From Oscillospiraceae bacterium (GTDB taxonomy: Bacteria; Bacillota; Clostridia; Oscillospirales; Oscillospiraceae): 13,096 nt of DNA. Of this stretch, positions 1 through 6,785 are shown one piece after another. The translations under genes and the position numbers were made by a program. Within the stretch, counting starts at the first letter, position 1, and each line of letters opens with the position of its first letter. The notes below the pieces were generated by a model. The model ran no database searches, was not told the DNA's origin, and saw only the letters and a program-made list of their open reading frames with translations. The stretch spans positions 1 to 13,096 of the forward strand of contig JAISKU010000121.1 in NCBI GenBank assembly GCA_031261245.1. The letters are read 5' to 3'.

Positions 1-68
1 TCAACGCACGCGGAGAGCGCGAGAACCGCGAGCGCGGCGAGAAGTACCGCGAGCTTCCGGGCGCGCAT
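1..68 (-). CDS. Lipoprotein N-terminus, cut by the window edge
   Basis: An ATG at 68-66 opens 22 readable codons before the left edge. They encode a classic lipoprotein signal peptide: positive start (MRARK), a hydrophobic run of Leu, Ala and Val, then a lipobox L-S-A-C with the lipidated Cys at residue 21. The product should be exported and anchored to the outer face of the membrane by its N-terminal Cys. The gene starts two bases after the fhs stop codon on the same strand and has no strong Shine-Dalgarno of its own, so translation is probably coupled to fhs. The mature domain lies outside the window, so its function cannot be named. The signal peptide is clear; what remains uncertain is whether the frame stays open further left. 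Confidence 0.6.
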   Translation of the reverse strand, partial: MRARKLAVLLAALAVLALSACV

Positions 69-70
69 TT

Positions 71-1780
71 TTAGAACAACCCGCTGATTTTGCCGTCGGC
101 GTCCACGTCGATGCGCTCCGCCGCCGGGGATTTCGGCAGGCCGGGCATCGTCATCACGTCGCCGGTGAGAGCGACGATGAAGCCGGCCCCGGCGCTGATT
201 TTCAGGTTGCGGACGGTGATTTTGAAGTCCTGCGGCGCGCCGAGCTTCGTCGCGTCGTCCGTGAAGCTGTACTGCGTCTTTGCCATGCAGATCGGCGCGT
301 TCGCGAAGCCGAGGTCGGTGAGCTCTTTTATCTGCTTGACGGCGTTGCCGACGAGCTCGACGGACTCCGCGTGGTAGATTTTCTTCGCGATTGCCTCGAG
401 CTTCTCGAGAATCGTCGTGTTCAGGTCGTAGCTGAACTGGAAGTCCTTTGCCGCGCCCGACTCGGCGAGGCGCACGACCTCATTTGCGAGCGCGACGCCG
501 CCGTCGCCGCCCTTACCCCACACCTCGGACAGCGCGACGTTGACGCCGAGCTCCTTGCAGCGCTTCTCAACGAGGGCGAGCTCCGCCGCCGTGTCCGTCG
601 GGAACGCGTTGATAGCGACAACTGCGGGCAGCTTGTACACTTTTGTGATGTTCTCCACGTGCTGGAGCAGGTTCGGCAGGCCTTTTTCGAGGGCGTCGAG
701 GTTCTCCCCGTTGCCGAGTTCGGCTTTCGGCACGCCGCCGTGCATTTTCAGCGCGCGGACAGTCGCGACGATGACGACCGCGTCGGGCTTGAGGCCCGCC
801 ATGCGGCACTTGATGTCGAGGAATTTCTCCGCGCCGAGGTCGGCGCCGAAGCCGGCCTCCGTGACGGTGTACTCCCCGAGCTTGAGGGCGATGCGCGTCG
901 CGGTGACGGAGTTGCAGCCGTGGGCGATGTTCGCGAACGGGCCGCCGTGGACGAACGCGGGCGTGTTCTCAAGCGTCTGCACGAGGTTCGGCTTGAGCGC
1001 GTCCTTGAGCAGCGCGGCCATCGCGCCCTGCGCCTTGAGGTCGCCGCAGGTGACGGGCTTCTGCTGCTTGTTCGCGTCGTCGTACGTGTAGCCGACGATG
1101 ATTTTCGCGAGGCGCTCCTTCAAATCGGTGATGTCTTTTGAGAGGCAGAGAACGGCCATGATCTCCGACGCGACGGTGATGTCGAACCCGTCCTCACGCG
1201 GCGAGCCGTTCGCCTTGCCGCCGAGACCGTCCGTGATGTTGCGCAGCTGGCGGTCGTTCATGTCCACCGCGCGGCGCCACGTGATCTTGCGCGGGTCGAT
1301 GTTCAGGGCGTTGCCCTGCCAGATGTGGTTGTCGAGCATCGCCGCGAGCAGGTTGTTCGCCGCGCCGATGGCGTGGAAATCGCCCGTGAAGTGGAGGTTG
1401 ATGTCCTCCATCGGGACGACCTGAGCGTAGCCGCCGCCGGCCGCGCCGCCCTTGACGCCGAACACGGGGCCGAGGGACGGCTCGCGCAGCGCGATGATGG
1501 ACTTTTTGCCGATTTTGCGCAGTCCGTCGCCGAGGCCGACCGTCGTCGTCGTCTTGCCCTCGCCCGCGGGCGTGGGGGTGATCGCGGTGACGAGAATGAG
1601 CTTGCCGTCGGGCTTGCTCTCAAAGTTTTTCAGGATATTGTAATCGACCTTTGCCTTGTAGTTGCCGTATTGCTCCAGATACTTGTCGTCGATACCCGCG
1701 ATTTTCGCGATCTCGCCGATTTTCTTCATGTTGCCGGCCTGCTCCTGCGCGATTTGGATATCGGATTTGATTTCCGCCAT
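71..1780 (-). CDS. fhs: Formate-tetrahydrofolate ligase
   Basis: This cytosolic enzyme joins formate to tetrahydrofolate using ATP, giving 10-formyl-THF for purine and formyl-Met synthesis or for the methyl branch of one-carbon metabolism. The 569-aa product is close to the usual ~556 aa. The P-loop-like TPAGEGKTTTT begins near residue 70. The two family signatures are GVKGGAAGGGY (108-118) and VATVRALKMHGG (338-349), and the C-terminal GDVMTMPGLPKSPAAERID (540-558) is intact. I chose the ATG at 1780 because AGGAGG lies 11 bases upstream and the protein then begins MAEIKSDIQIAQ. A longer in-frame start at 1846 would add 22 residues encoded by the Shine-Dalgarno region and a hairpin repeat. 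metF lies upstream on the same strand, so the two may share a transcript, though hairpins separate them. No folD is in view. Confidence 0.97.
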   Translation of the reverse strand: MAEIKSDIQIAQEQAGNMKKIGEIAKIAGIDDKYLEQYGNYKAKVDYNILKNFESKPDGKLILVTAITPTPAGEGKTTTTVGLGDGLRKIGKKSIIALREPSLGPVFGVKGGAAGGGYAQVVPMEDINLHFTGDFHAIGAANNLLAAMLDNHIWQGNALNIDPRKITWRRAVDMNDRQLRNITDGLGGKANGSPREDGFDITVASEIMAVLCLSKDITDLKERLAKIIVGYTYDDANKQQKPVTCGDLKAQGAMAALLKDALKPNLVQTLENTPAFVHGGPFANIAHGCNSVTATRIALKLGEYTVTEAGFGADLGAEKFLDIKCRMAGLKPDAVVIVATVRALKMHGGVPKAELGNGENLDALEKGLPNLLQHVENITKVYKLPAVVAINAFPTDTAAELALVEKRCKELGVNVALSEVWGKGGDGGVALANEVVRLAESGAAKDFQFSYDLNTTILEKLEAIAKKIYHAESVELVGNAVKQIKELTDLGFANAPICMAKTQYSFTDDATKLGAPQDFKITVRNLKISAGAGFIVALTGDVMTMPGLPKSPAAERIDVDADGKISGLF

Positions 1781-1791
1781 TTGATGTGACG

Positions 1792-1797
1792 CCTCCT
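1792..1797 (-). promoter_or_regulatory. Shine-Dalgarno site that fixes the fhs start
   Basis: Read on the minus strand this is AGGAGG, 11 bases before the ATG at 1780. It is a full match to the 16S tail and lies downstream of the longer possible start at 1846, so it supports the shorter protein. Confidence 0.8.
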
Positions 1798-1810
1798 GTA
1801 TGTTTTTTGA

Positions 1811-1860
1811 TGTGGGGGCGACCATTGGCCGTCCGCGGACGCGCAATGCGCGCCCCTACT
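1811..1860. repeat. 50-base double-hairpin repeat ahead of fhs
   Basis: This short MITE-like element has near-matching inverted ends: TGTGGGGGCG at the left, CGCCCCTACT at the right (8 of 10 complementary). The centre, GTCCGCGGAC (1831-1840), is a perfect palindrome. Each half can also fold alone: GGGCGACC/GGCCGTCC around ATT, and GGACGCGC/GCGCGCCC around AAT, both with mismatches. The right half (1836-1860, 25 bases) lines up base for base in length with the repeat at 10236-10260. It lies between metF and fhs, just upstream of the fhs ribosome binding site. No coding capacity is visible. Confidence 0.65.
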
Positions 1861-1871
1861 AATATTGTTTG

Positions 1872-1985
1872 CCCCCTCTGTCGCCGTTGGCGACGTCTCC
1901 CCCGTCGAACGGGGGCGATTTTTGCTTGACCTCCCCTGCTCTGCGGGGGAGGTGGCGCGGCGAAGCCGTGCCGGTGGGGGCGATT
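1872..1985. repeat. Cluster of four GC-rich hairpins in the metF-fhs gap
   Basis: Four adjacent inverted repeats occupy most of this gap. They are: GTCGCC/GGCGAC around GTT (1880-1894); CCCCCGT/ACGGGGG around CGA (1899-1915); an 11-bp stem with one G-U pair, ACCTCCCCTGC/GCGGGGGAGGT around TCT (1929-1953); and GGCGCGGC/GCCGTGCC around GAA (1954-1972). The composition resembles intergenic hairpin repeats common in gut Clostridia; that comparison is from memory. On the minus strand, where metF and fhs are read, no stem is followed by a U-run, so this is not a standard terminator. It could affect mRNA stability between the genes. No gene is seen in the gap 1781-1997. Confidence 0.55.
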
Positions 1986-1997
1986 ACGACGCGTGCG

Positions 1998-2936
1998 TTA
2001 GTCTAATATGTCCTTGATGCCGGACTCTTTTACGATGCGGGCGACGTCGTCGTACTGGTTGAGCGCGTAGAGGTGGATGCCGTCGATGCCGGCGACGCGG
2101 TACTCGTCGATGAGGCCGATGGTGTACTCAATGCCGGCCTCCTTGAACGAGGCTTTCTTCGCGTTGGCGGACTCCTCCGCCTCGGTCGGCGCGAACGGGC
2201 TGTCGAAAATCCAGTTCTTCGAGATGATCTCCGCGAGCTTGCGCGGGATGACGCAGCCGTTGCGGGAGAGCGCCATGTTGATAGTCGCCTTGGAGTCGAG
2301 CACGGGCATTATGCCCACGTCGATGGGGATTGTGATACCGGCGGCGGCGATCGCGTCGCGCCAGTAGCGGAATTGATCCATGTCCCAGCAGAGCTGCGTC
2401 ATGATGTAGTCCGCGCCCTCATCCTGCTTCTGCTTGAGGAACGAGATGTCCGCCTCAAGGCTGCGGCAGGCGATGTGGCCCTCCGGCGAGCCGGCGACGG
2501 CGATCGTGAATTTCTCACCGAACTCCCGGCGGATGAATTTTACGAGCTCTGTCGCGTAGTGCAGGTCGCCGCCCGTGCCGCTCCACCCGAACGGGAGGTC
2601 GCCGCGTAGCGCGAGAACGTGGTTGATGCCGTGGTCGAGGTACGTCTGGAGCTGCTCCTTTATGCCGTCCTTCGTGTTGCCGATACAGGTGAAGTGCGTG
2701 ATGGGGATCGCGACGCCGCCGGCCTTGACGGAGTCGAGCACCTCAAGGTTCTTGCCGACGTTGCCGCCGCCCGCGCCGTACGTGCAGGAGATGTAGTCGG
2801 GCTTGAGGCCGTTGAGTTTGTCGAGAACACCGCCCTTGCCGACAAGCTTCTCCATGCCCGCGTCGGTTTTCGGCGGGAACACCTCAAAAGAGAACGCCAT
2901 GCGCTTTTTCATGATATCCGAGACTTTGATACCCAT
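1998..2936 (-). CDS. metF: 5,10-methylenetetrahydrofolate reductase
   Basis: This cytosolic flavoprotein reduces 5,10-methylene-THF to 5-methyl-THF, the methyl donor for methionine synthesis. The 312-aa product is a complete single-domain TIM barrel of bacterial MetF size. Visible motifs are FEVFPPKT (17-24, with the likely catalytic Glu18), SCTYGAGGG (50-58), ALRGDLP (109-115, with the FAD-region Asp113), TQLCWD (180-185, with folate-site Gln181) and GIMPV (208-212). I chose the ATG at 2936 because AAAGGGG sits about 10 bases upstream and MetF proteins begin close to this point. An ATG at 2972 would add 12 residues without a Shine-Dalgarno. fhs lies downstream on the same strand. Acetogen MetF usually has a MetV partner; none is seen here, so a biosynthetic role is more likely. 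Confidence 0.96.
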   Translation of the reverse strand: MGIKVSDIMKKRMAFSFEVFPPKTDAGMEKLVGKGGVLDKLNGLKPDYISCTYGAGGGNVGKNLEVLDSVKAGGVAIPITHFTCIGNTKDGIKEQLQTYLDHGINHVLALRGDLPFGWSGTGGDLHYATELVKFIRREFGEKFTIAVAGSPEGHIACRSLEADISFLKQKQDEGADYIMTQLCWDMDQFRYWRDAIAAAGITIPIDVGIMPVLDSKATINMALSRNGCVIPRKLAEIISKNWIFDSPFAPTEAEESANAKKASFKEAGIEYTIGLIDEYRVAGIDGIHLYALNQYDDVARIVKESGIKDILD

Positions 2937-3021
2937 TGTTTGGAAACCCCTTTCAAATAATTGTATACTCATAATAATGTAACGCGTCCTCGCAGGGCGC
3001 AGGTGGATATTATACTAATCT

Positions 3022-3052
3022 ATAGTAAACCGAAAAAGATTGCAAATGTCAA
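3022..3052 (-). promoter_or_regulatory. Possible metF promoter
   Basis: On the minus strand there is a perfect TTGACA (-35) at 3052-3047, then TACTAT (-10) at 3027-3022 with a 19-base spacer. A perfect TATAAT lies further on at 3014-3009 but is 32 bases from this -35 box. The region is AT-rich against a GC-rich background. The implied leader is about 80 bases, and I see no THF-riboswitch core in it. Confidence 0.4.
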
Positions 3053-3116
3053 ACGAATTTTGGATTTTTATCCGAAAGAACAAAAACGGAGAAAGAAATT
3101 ACAACATACAAAATTC

Positions 3117-3145
3117 TTGCGCAAATATACAAAACATGCTATCAT
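3117..3145 (+). promoter_or_regulatory. Predicted sigma-A promoter of the lipoprotein/two-component operon
   Basis: TTGCGC (3117-3122), an exact 17-base spacer and TATCAT (3140-3145), with TG at 3137-3138 as an extended -10. It lies in the AT-rich divergent gap and would give a leader of about 35 bases before the GTG at 3188. It is the only good plus-strand promoter I see before the long gene run. Confidence 0.55.
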
Positions 3146-3187
3146 GTCCGTGAATGGTTTCAAATTACGGCGGGCAGGTGACGCGAC

Positions 3188-4507
3188 GTGTCAAAAATCA
3201 AATATTTTCTGGCGGTGCTCGCGCTTCTGCTGCTGTCCGGGTGCTTCAAGACGTCGGCGGACGAGCTGTACTACCTGCCGCGCGCGTCCGAGGAGTATTT
3301 CAAGCTTCAGACGCGGATTGACGAGACGCTCGCCTCCGGCGCGGAGTACTCGCCGCCGACGGGCGGGGAGAACAGGCAGTCCGTGCAGCTCGCCGACATT
3401 GACGGCGACGGCGTAAAGGAGGCCGTCGCGTTCTTCGTGTTCCAGAGCGAGGACAACCCGCTCAGAATCCACATTTTCCGCTCCGACGGGGACGACTACG
3501 TCCTCGCGGACGTGATTGAGGGCGTGGGCGCGGGAATTGAGAGCATACGCTACATCGACATGGACGGCGACGGCGTTCTGGAGCTGCTTGTCGGGTGGCA
3601 GATGGGCGTCGCGCTCAAGCACATGTCGCTGTACTCCGAGCGGGGGTTCCAGCACATCAAGATAGCCGACGCGGAGTACACGTCGCTGGCAATCGCGCAG
3701 CTCGCCGAGAGCAACAGGCCGAACATAATCGTGGCGCGGCCGCGCGCCGCCGACGCGCCGAGCGCCGTCGAGGCGTTCGCGCTGATGGACGACGGCGAGG
3801 TCGTGAGCGCCGAGACGTATCTGTCCGACGGGATAGAGTCAATAGTGCGCATAACGCCGGGCAGACTGTCAGACGGCGGATACGCGCTGTTTATCGAGGG
3901 GCGGCTTACCGAGGGCGGGCTTATCACCGACGTGGTGTGTCTGTCGGGCAGCGCGCTTTTGAATATTACGCACTCCCCCGCGGAGGCGCCCGTGGCGCGG
4001 GCCGTCTCCGTCTACTCCTCGGACATCAACCGCGACGGCGTGACGGAGACGCCGATTCTCGTCCCGCTTTTGCAGCAGTCGGAGACGACGTACTACGCGA
4101 TAGACTGGTACGCCTACACGAGCGGCGGGGAGCGCGACCTCGTCCTGTCCACGTACCACAACTACTCCGACTGGTGGTACCTCGTGCTGTCCGACGAGTG
4201 GCGCGGGAAGCTCACGGTGCGGCGGGAGGACACGGTGAACGGTGAGCGCACCCTCGTCTTTTCCTTTGCGGACGGGGACGAGTTCTACACGGAGATACAC
4301 GATTTTCTGAAGATATACACGCTCTCCGGCGACAACAGGGAGGAGCGCGCGCGGCTTCCGGGGCGGTTCCGGCTGCTTGAGGAGGGCGATAAGATATTTG
4401 CGGCAGAGCTGTACGACCCCGGGCCGGGACAGCCGGCGGCGCCGGGCGAAACCGAGATACGCGACAGCTTCAAACGGCTGTATTCCGACTGGCTCGCGGG
4501 CGGGTAA
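3188..4507 (+). CDS. Lipoprotein with three DxDxDG calcium-loop motifs (FG-GAP/VCBS-like)
   Basis: The 439-aa product is probably an exported lipoprotein. The start is a GTG with AGGTGA six bases upstream. Residues 1-18 form a signal peptide ending in the lipobox L-S-G-C, with lipid attachment at Cys19. Three acidic loops resemble the calcium-binding turns of FG-GAP/VCBS beta-propeller repeats: DIDGDGVKE (70-78), DMDGDGVLE (124-132) and DINRDGVTE (279-287). They are spaced as if in separate blades. No catalytic motif was recognised. The response regulator and kinase genes follow on the same strand, so a surface role linked to that system, such as ligand capture or envelope monitoring, is plausible but only inferred from position. 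The exact family is unknown. Export and loop motifs are seen directly; a propeller fold is inferred. Confidence 0.8.
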   Translation: MSKIKYFLAVLALLLLSGCFKTSADELYYLPRASEEYFKLQTRIDETLASGAEYSPPTGGENRQSVQLADIDGDGVKEAVAFFVFQSEDNPLRIHIFRSDGDDYVLADVIEGVGAGIESIRYIDMDGDGVLELLVGWQMGVALKHMSLYSERGFQHIKIADAEYTSLAIAQLAESNRPNIIVARPRAADAPSAVEAFALMDDGEVVSAETYLSDGIESIVRITPGRLSDGGYALFIEGRLTEGGLITDVVCLSGSALLNITHSPAEAPVARAVSVYSSDINRDGVTETPILVPLLQQSETTYYAIDWYAYTSGGERDLVLSTYHNYSDWWYLVLSDEWRGKLTVRREDTVNGERTLVFSFADGDEFYTEIHDFLKIYTLSGDNREERARLPGRFRLLEEGDKIFAAELYDPGPGQPAAPGETEIRDSFKRLYSDWLAGG

Positions 4508-4528
4508 TGTTAAAACGCGCGGGAATAC

Positions 4529-4564
4529 CAATTCGTAAAAACGGATCAATTCGTAAAAACGGGT
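4529..4564 (+). repeat. Tandem 18-base direct repeat upstream of the response regulator
   Basis: Two adjacent units, CAATTCGTAAAAACGGAT (4529-4546) and CAATTCGTAAAAACGGGT (4547-4564), differ at one base. They are AT-richer than the flanking genes and run directly into the hairpin repeat at 4560. They may be binding sites for the regulator encoded next, or simply part of a mobile repeat. The 18-base period does not match the 11-base half-site spacing of a PhoB box. Confidence 0.7.
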
Positions 4565-4587
4565 CGATGTGGACATCGACCCCTACA
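4560..4587. repeat. Hairpin repeat with CCCCTACA tail before the response regulator
   Basis: A perfect 10-bp stem: arms GGGTCGATGT (4561-4570) and ACATCGACCC (4573-4582), loop GG, followed by CCTACA. The layout CGG-arm-loop-arm-CCCCTAC is shared with the repeats at 1836-1860 and 10236-10260, although the arm sequences differ. There is no U-run after it, so it is not a standard terminator. The Shine-Dalgarno of the next gene starts at its last base. Confidence 0.65.
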
Positions 4588-4593
4588 GGGGGG
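4587..4593 (+). promoter_or_regulatory. Shine-Dalgarno of the response regulator, abutting a repeat
   Basis: AGGGGGG lies 11 bases before the ATG at 4605 and favours that start over an in-frame GTG at 4569 inside the hairpin. The CCCC at 4580-4583 can pair with these Gs around a TACA loop, in competition with the upstream hairpin. Confidence 0.55.
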
Positions 4594-4604
4594 CGCTAAA
4601 TAAA

Positions 4605-5294
4605 ATGGCAAAGAAGGTCTTGGTGCTTGAGGACGAGACGAGCATACGCGGCTTCGTCGTGATAAATCTGCGGCGGGCGGGGTACGAGCCGATTGAGGCG
4701 GGCACGGGCGCGGAGGCGTTCGAGCAGCTTAGGCTAAACCCCGACATACAGGTGGCGCTTCTGGATATCATGCTGCCCGATACGGACGGCTTTGAGGTCT
4801 GCCGCAAGCTGCGCGCCTCCGACCCGCACATCGGGATAATCATGCTCTCCGCGCGCACGCAGGAGATGGACAAGGTGACGGGGCTTATGACGGGCGCGGA
4901 CGACTACGTGACCAAGCCGTTCTCCCCCGCGGAGCTGACGGCGCGCATCGACGCGCTTTTCCGCAGGGCGGGAAACGGCGCGGCGTCGGAGCCGGGCGAG
5001 CTGATTCAGGGGCCGTTCCGCCTGAACACGCGCAACCGCACCTTGGAGAAAAACGGGCAGCGCATAAAGCTGACACAGGTTGAATACTCGATTATAAAGA
5101 TGTTTATGGACAATCCGGGCAAGGCGCTCTCCCGCGAGGACATACTCGGCACCGTCTGGGGGCGCGACTACTTCGGCGAGGTGAAGATAGCTGACGTGAA
5201 CATACGGCGGCTTAGGATAAAGATTGAGGACGACCCCACGAACCCGACGTATATCACGACGGTGTGGGGGTACGGCTACAAGTGGGGACTGTGA
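4605..5294 (+). CDS. OmpR/PhoB-family response regulator
   Basis: This is a cytosolic DNA-binding regulator of 229 aa, the normal family length. The receiver domain (about 4-121) has the acidic pair Glu9/Asp10, phospho-acceptor Asp54 in LLDIMLPDTDG, the switch Ser82 and Lys104 in VTKPF. The C-terminal winged-helix domain (about 134-228) ends with the typical DVNIRRLRIKIE recognition helix and the VWGYGYKW wing. Start: the ATG at 4605, so the protein begins MAKKVLVLEDE. The cognate kinase starts 13 bases after the stop, so the two form a two-component system; the lipoprotein gene is 97 bases upstream. Target genes cannot be read from the sequence, though the 18-base tandem repeat ahead of the gene could be an autoregulatory site. 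The kinase is PhoR-like, but phosphate sensing is not supported by the context. Confidence 0.95.
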   Translation: MAKKVLVLEDETSIRGFVVINLRRAGYEPIEAGTGAEAFEQLRLNPDIQVALLDIMLPDTDGFEVCRKLRASDPHIGIIMLSARTQEMDKVTGLMTGADDYVTKPFSPAELTARIDALFRRAGNGAASEPGELIQGPFRLNTRNRTLEKNGQRIKLTQVEYSIIKMFMDNPGKALSREDILGTVWGRDYFGEVKIADVNIRRLRIKIEDDPTNPTYITTVWGYGYKWGL

Positions 5295-5307
5295 GGTCAT
5301 TTAGAGG

Positions 5308-6777
5308 TTGAAAAAGCACACGGCGGGCGGAAAAGTGAATCCGGAGCTCTCACGCGGGCTGCGGCGCAGGTGGGTGCGCGGCAGCGTGCTCATCGTCGCG
5401 GCGGCGATTGCCGTCGTCATTTTCGCGTTCGCGGTGTTTTTCTACAGCTACTACTACTCGACCGTGCGCACGGGGCTTGAGGCGAAGGCAAAGACGGCGA
5501 CGGACTTCTTCTCCAACTACGTCGCGAAAAGCTCCTCCGAATACTACGACAGCGCGTACCGCTACACGGAGACGTTCAACGACGCAGACAAGCTCGAATT
5601 GCAGTTCATGGACACGGACAGCAGGCTCATGATCTCCTCGCTCGGCATTACGGCGGGGACGCAGGCGCTCTCCACCGACGTGCGGCAGGCGGTGGACACG
5701 GGCAGAATCGCGGTTTGGATAGGGCGGCGCGCCCTGACGAACGAGCGCGTGATGGCCGTCTCCGCGCCGATGGTGTACTCCGACGGGCAGGTTATCGGCG
5801 TGATGCGGTACCTGACGAGTCTGCGCGTGGTGGATCGGCAGGTGGCGATGAGTATCCTGACGGTGACGGGGATCGGGGCGATAATCATGCTGCTTGTCGT
5901 GTCGATAAACCTGCTTTTCATACGCTCCGTCATCGCGCCGGTGGGCGAGATAACGCAGATGTCGCGCAGGATTGCCGACGGGAGCTACGGGATACAGATA
6001 GACAGCCGGTACCAGGACGAGATGGGCGAGATGGTGGACGCGATAAACGAGATGTCGCTGCGCATCGCGCACGCGGAGAAGATGAAAACGGAGTTCATAT
6101 CGTCGATTTCGCACGAGCTGCGCACGCCGCTTACCGCGATTACGGGGTGGGGCGAGACGCTTATATACAACGAAAAGCTCGACGCGGACACGGCGGGCGG
6201 AATTTCGATAATCCTCAAGGAGGCGCGGCGGCTTACGAAGATGGTCGAGGATCTGCTGGAGTTCACGCGCATGGAGGACGGGCGGTTTACGCTGAATATC
6301 GAGCCGCTTGACCTCTCCGCCGAGCTTGAGGACGCGATTTTCACGTACCGCGAGCTTTTTCACCAGGACGCGCTGGAGCTCTTCTACAGGCCGTGCCCGG
6401 AGGAGCTTCCGATGATTCCGGGCGACCCGAACCGGCTGAAGCAGGTGTTTTTGAACATCTTCGACAACGCGGCGAAGTACGGGCGAGAGGGGAAGCGGAT
6501 AGATATCTCCGTCGAGACGCGCGGGGATTTCATCGCGGTGATTATCCGCGATTTCGGCCCCGGAGTGCCGGAGGACGAGCTTGAAAACGTGAAGATGAAG
6601 TTCTACAAGGGCTCCAACTCCAAGGAGCGCGGGAGCGGAATCGGCCTCGCCGTGTGCGACGAGATACTCAAGTACCACGGCGGGCGGCTCGAGCTCGAAA
6701 ACGCGTCCGGCGGCGGGCTGCGCGTGACGGTGTGGCTGCCGATGACGAACACGGCGACGTTGAATTCGATGTTATAG
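5308..6777 (+). CDS. HAMP-domain sensor histidine kinase
   Basis: This membrane kinase should phosphorylate the regulator encoded just upstream. Layout of the 489 aa: TM1 about 25-48; an extracytoplasmic sensor loop about 50-180, PAS/Cache-like in size; TM2 about 183-206; HAMP about 205-257; HisKA with SISHELRTPL (phospho-acceptor His269); and a HATPase domain with N-box NIFDNAAKYG (Asn387), G1 DFGPGVP (415-421) and G2 GSGIGLAV (442-449). All catalytic motifs are intact. The start is a TTG at 5308 with GAGGT ten bases upstream, overlapping the regulator's stop codon; a GTG at 5335 is less well placed. The sensor loop shows no motif that reveals the ligand. The upstream lipoprotein is a candidate partner on the same side of the membrane (inference). 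Confidence 0.94.
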   Translation: MKKHTAGGKVNPELSRGLRRRWVRGSVLIVAAAIAVVIFAFAVFFYSYYYSTVRTGLEAKAKTATDFFSNYVAKSSSEYYDSAYRYTETFNDADKLELQFMDTDSRLMISSLGITAGTQALSTDVRQAVDTGRIAVWIGRRALTNERVMAVSAPMVYSDGQVIGVMRYLTSLRVVDRQVAMSILTVTGIGAIIMLLVVSINLLFIRSVIAPVGEITQMSRRIADGSYGIQIDSRYQDEMGEMVDAINEMSLRIAHAEKMKTEFISSISHELRTPLTAITGWGETLIYNEKLDADTAGGISIILKEARRLTKMVEDLLEFTRMEDGRFTLNIEPLDLSAELEDAIFTYRELFHQDALELFYRPCPEELPMIPGDPNRLKQVFLNIFDNAAKYGREGKRIDISVETRGDFIAVIIRDFGPGVPEDELENVKMKFYKGSNSKERGSGIGLAVCDEILKYHGGRLELENASGGGLRVTVWLPMTNTATLNSML

Positions 6778-6785
6778 GAGAATTG

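Noticed and set aside
371..1141. Long plus-strand reading frame inside fhs, and similar frames opposite other genes
   Set aside because: These are Arg/Ala/Val-rich shadows that arise from the GC-rich codon pattern of the real genes; no domain or ribosome binding site supports them.
1781..1846. 22-residue N-terminal extension of Fhs from an ATG at 1846
   Set aside because: It is encoded by the Shine-Dalgarno region and part of a hairpin repeat; the ATG at 1780 has a full AGGAGG and fits the family length.
1899..1923. Rho-independent terminator (GC stem followed by TTTTT on the plus strand)
   Set aside because: No plus-strand gene ends here, and the minus strand, where both flanking genes are read, has no U-run after the stem.
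2937..2972. 12-residue extension of MetF from an ATG at 2972
   Set aside because: It has no Shine-Dalgarno, whereas the ATG at 2936 has AAAGGGG at a suitable distance.
2937..3060. THF or SAM riboswitch ahead of metF
   Set aside because: The leader is short and I could not find the conserved core of either class; only a small imperfect stem is present.
4529..4564. PhoB-type Pho box
   Set aside because: The repeat period is 18 bases, not the 11-base spacing of Pho half-sites, and no phosphate genes are nearby.
4569..4604. GTG start for the response regulator inside the hairpin repeat
   Set aside because: It would add 12 residues foreign to the receiver domain; the ATG at 4605 has its own AGGGGGG.
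6654..6785. 44-residue extension of the DUF1385 protein
   Set aside because: It lies in another frame of the kinase gene and is Arg-rich; the ATG at 6786 is preceded by AGGAG and begins just before the family signature.
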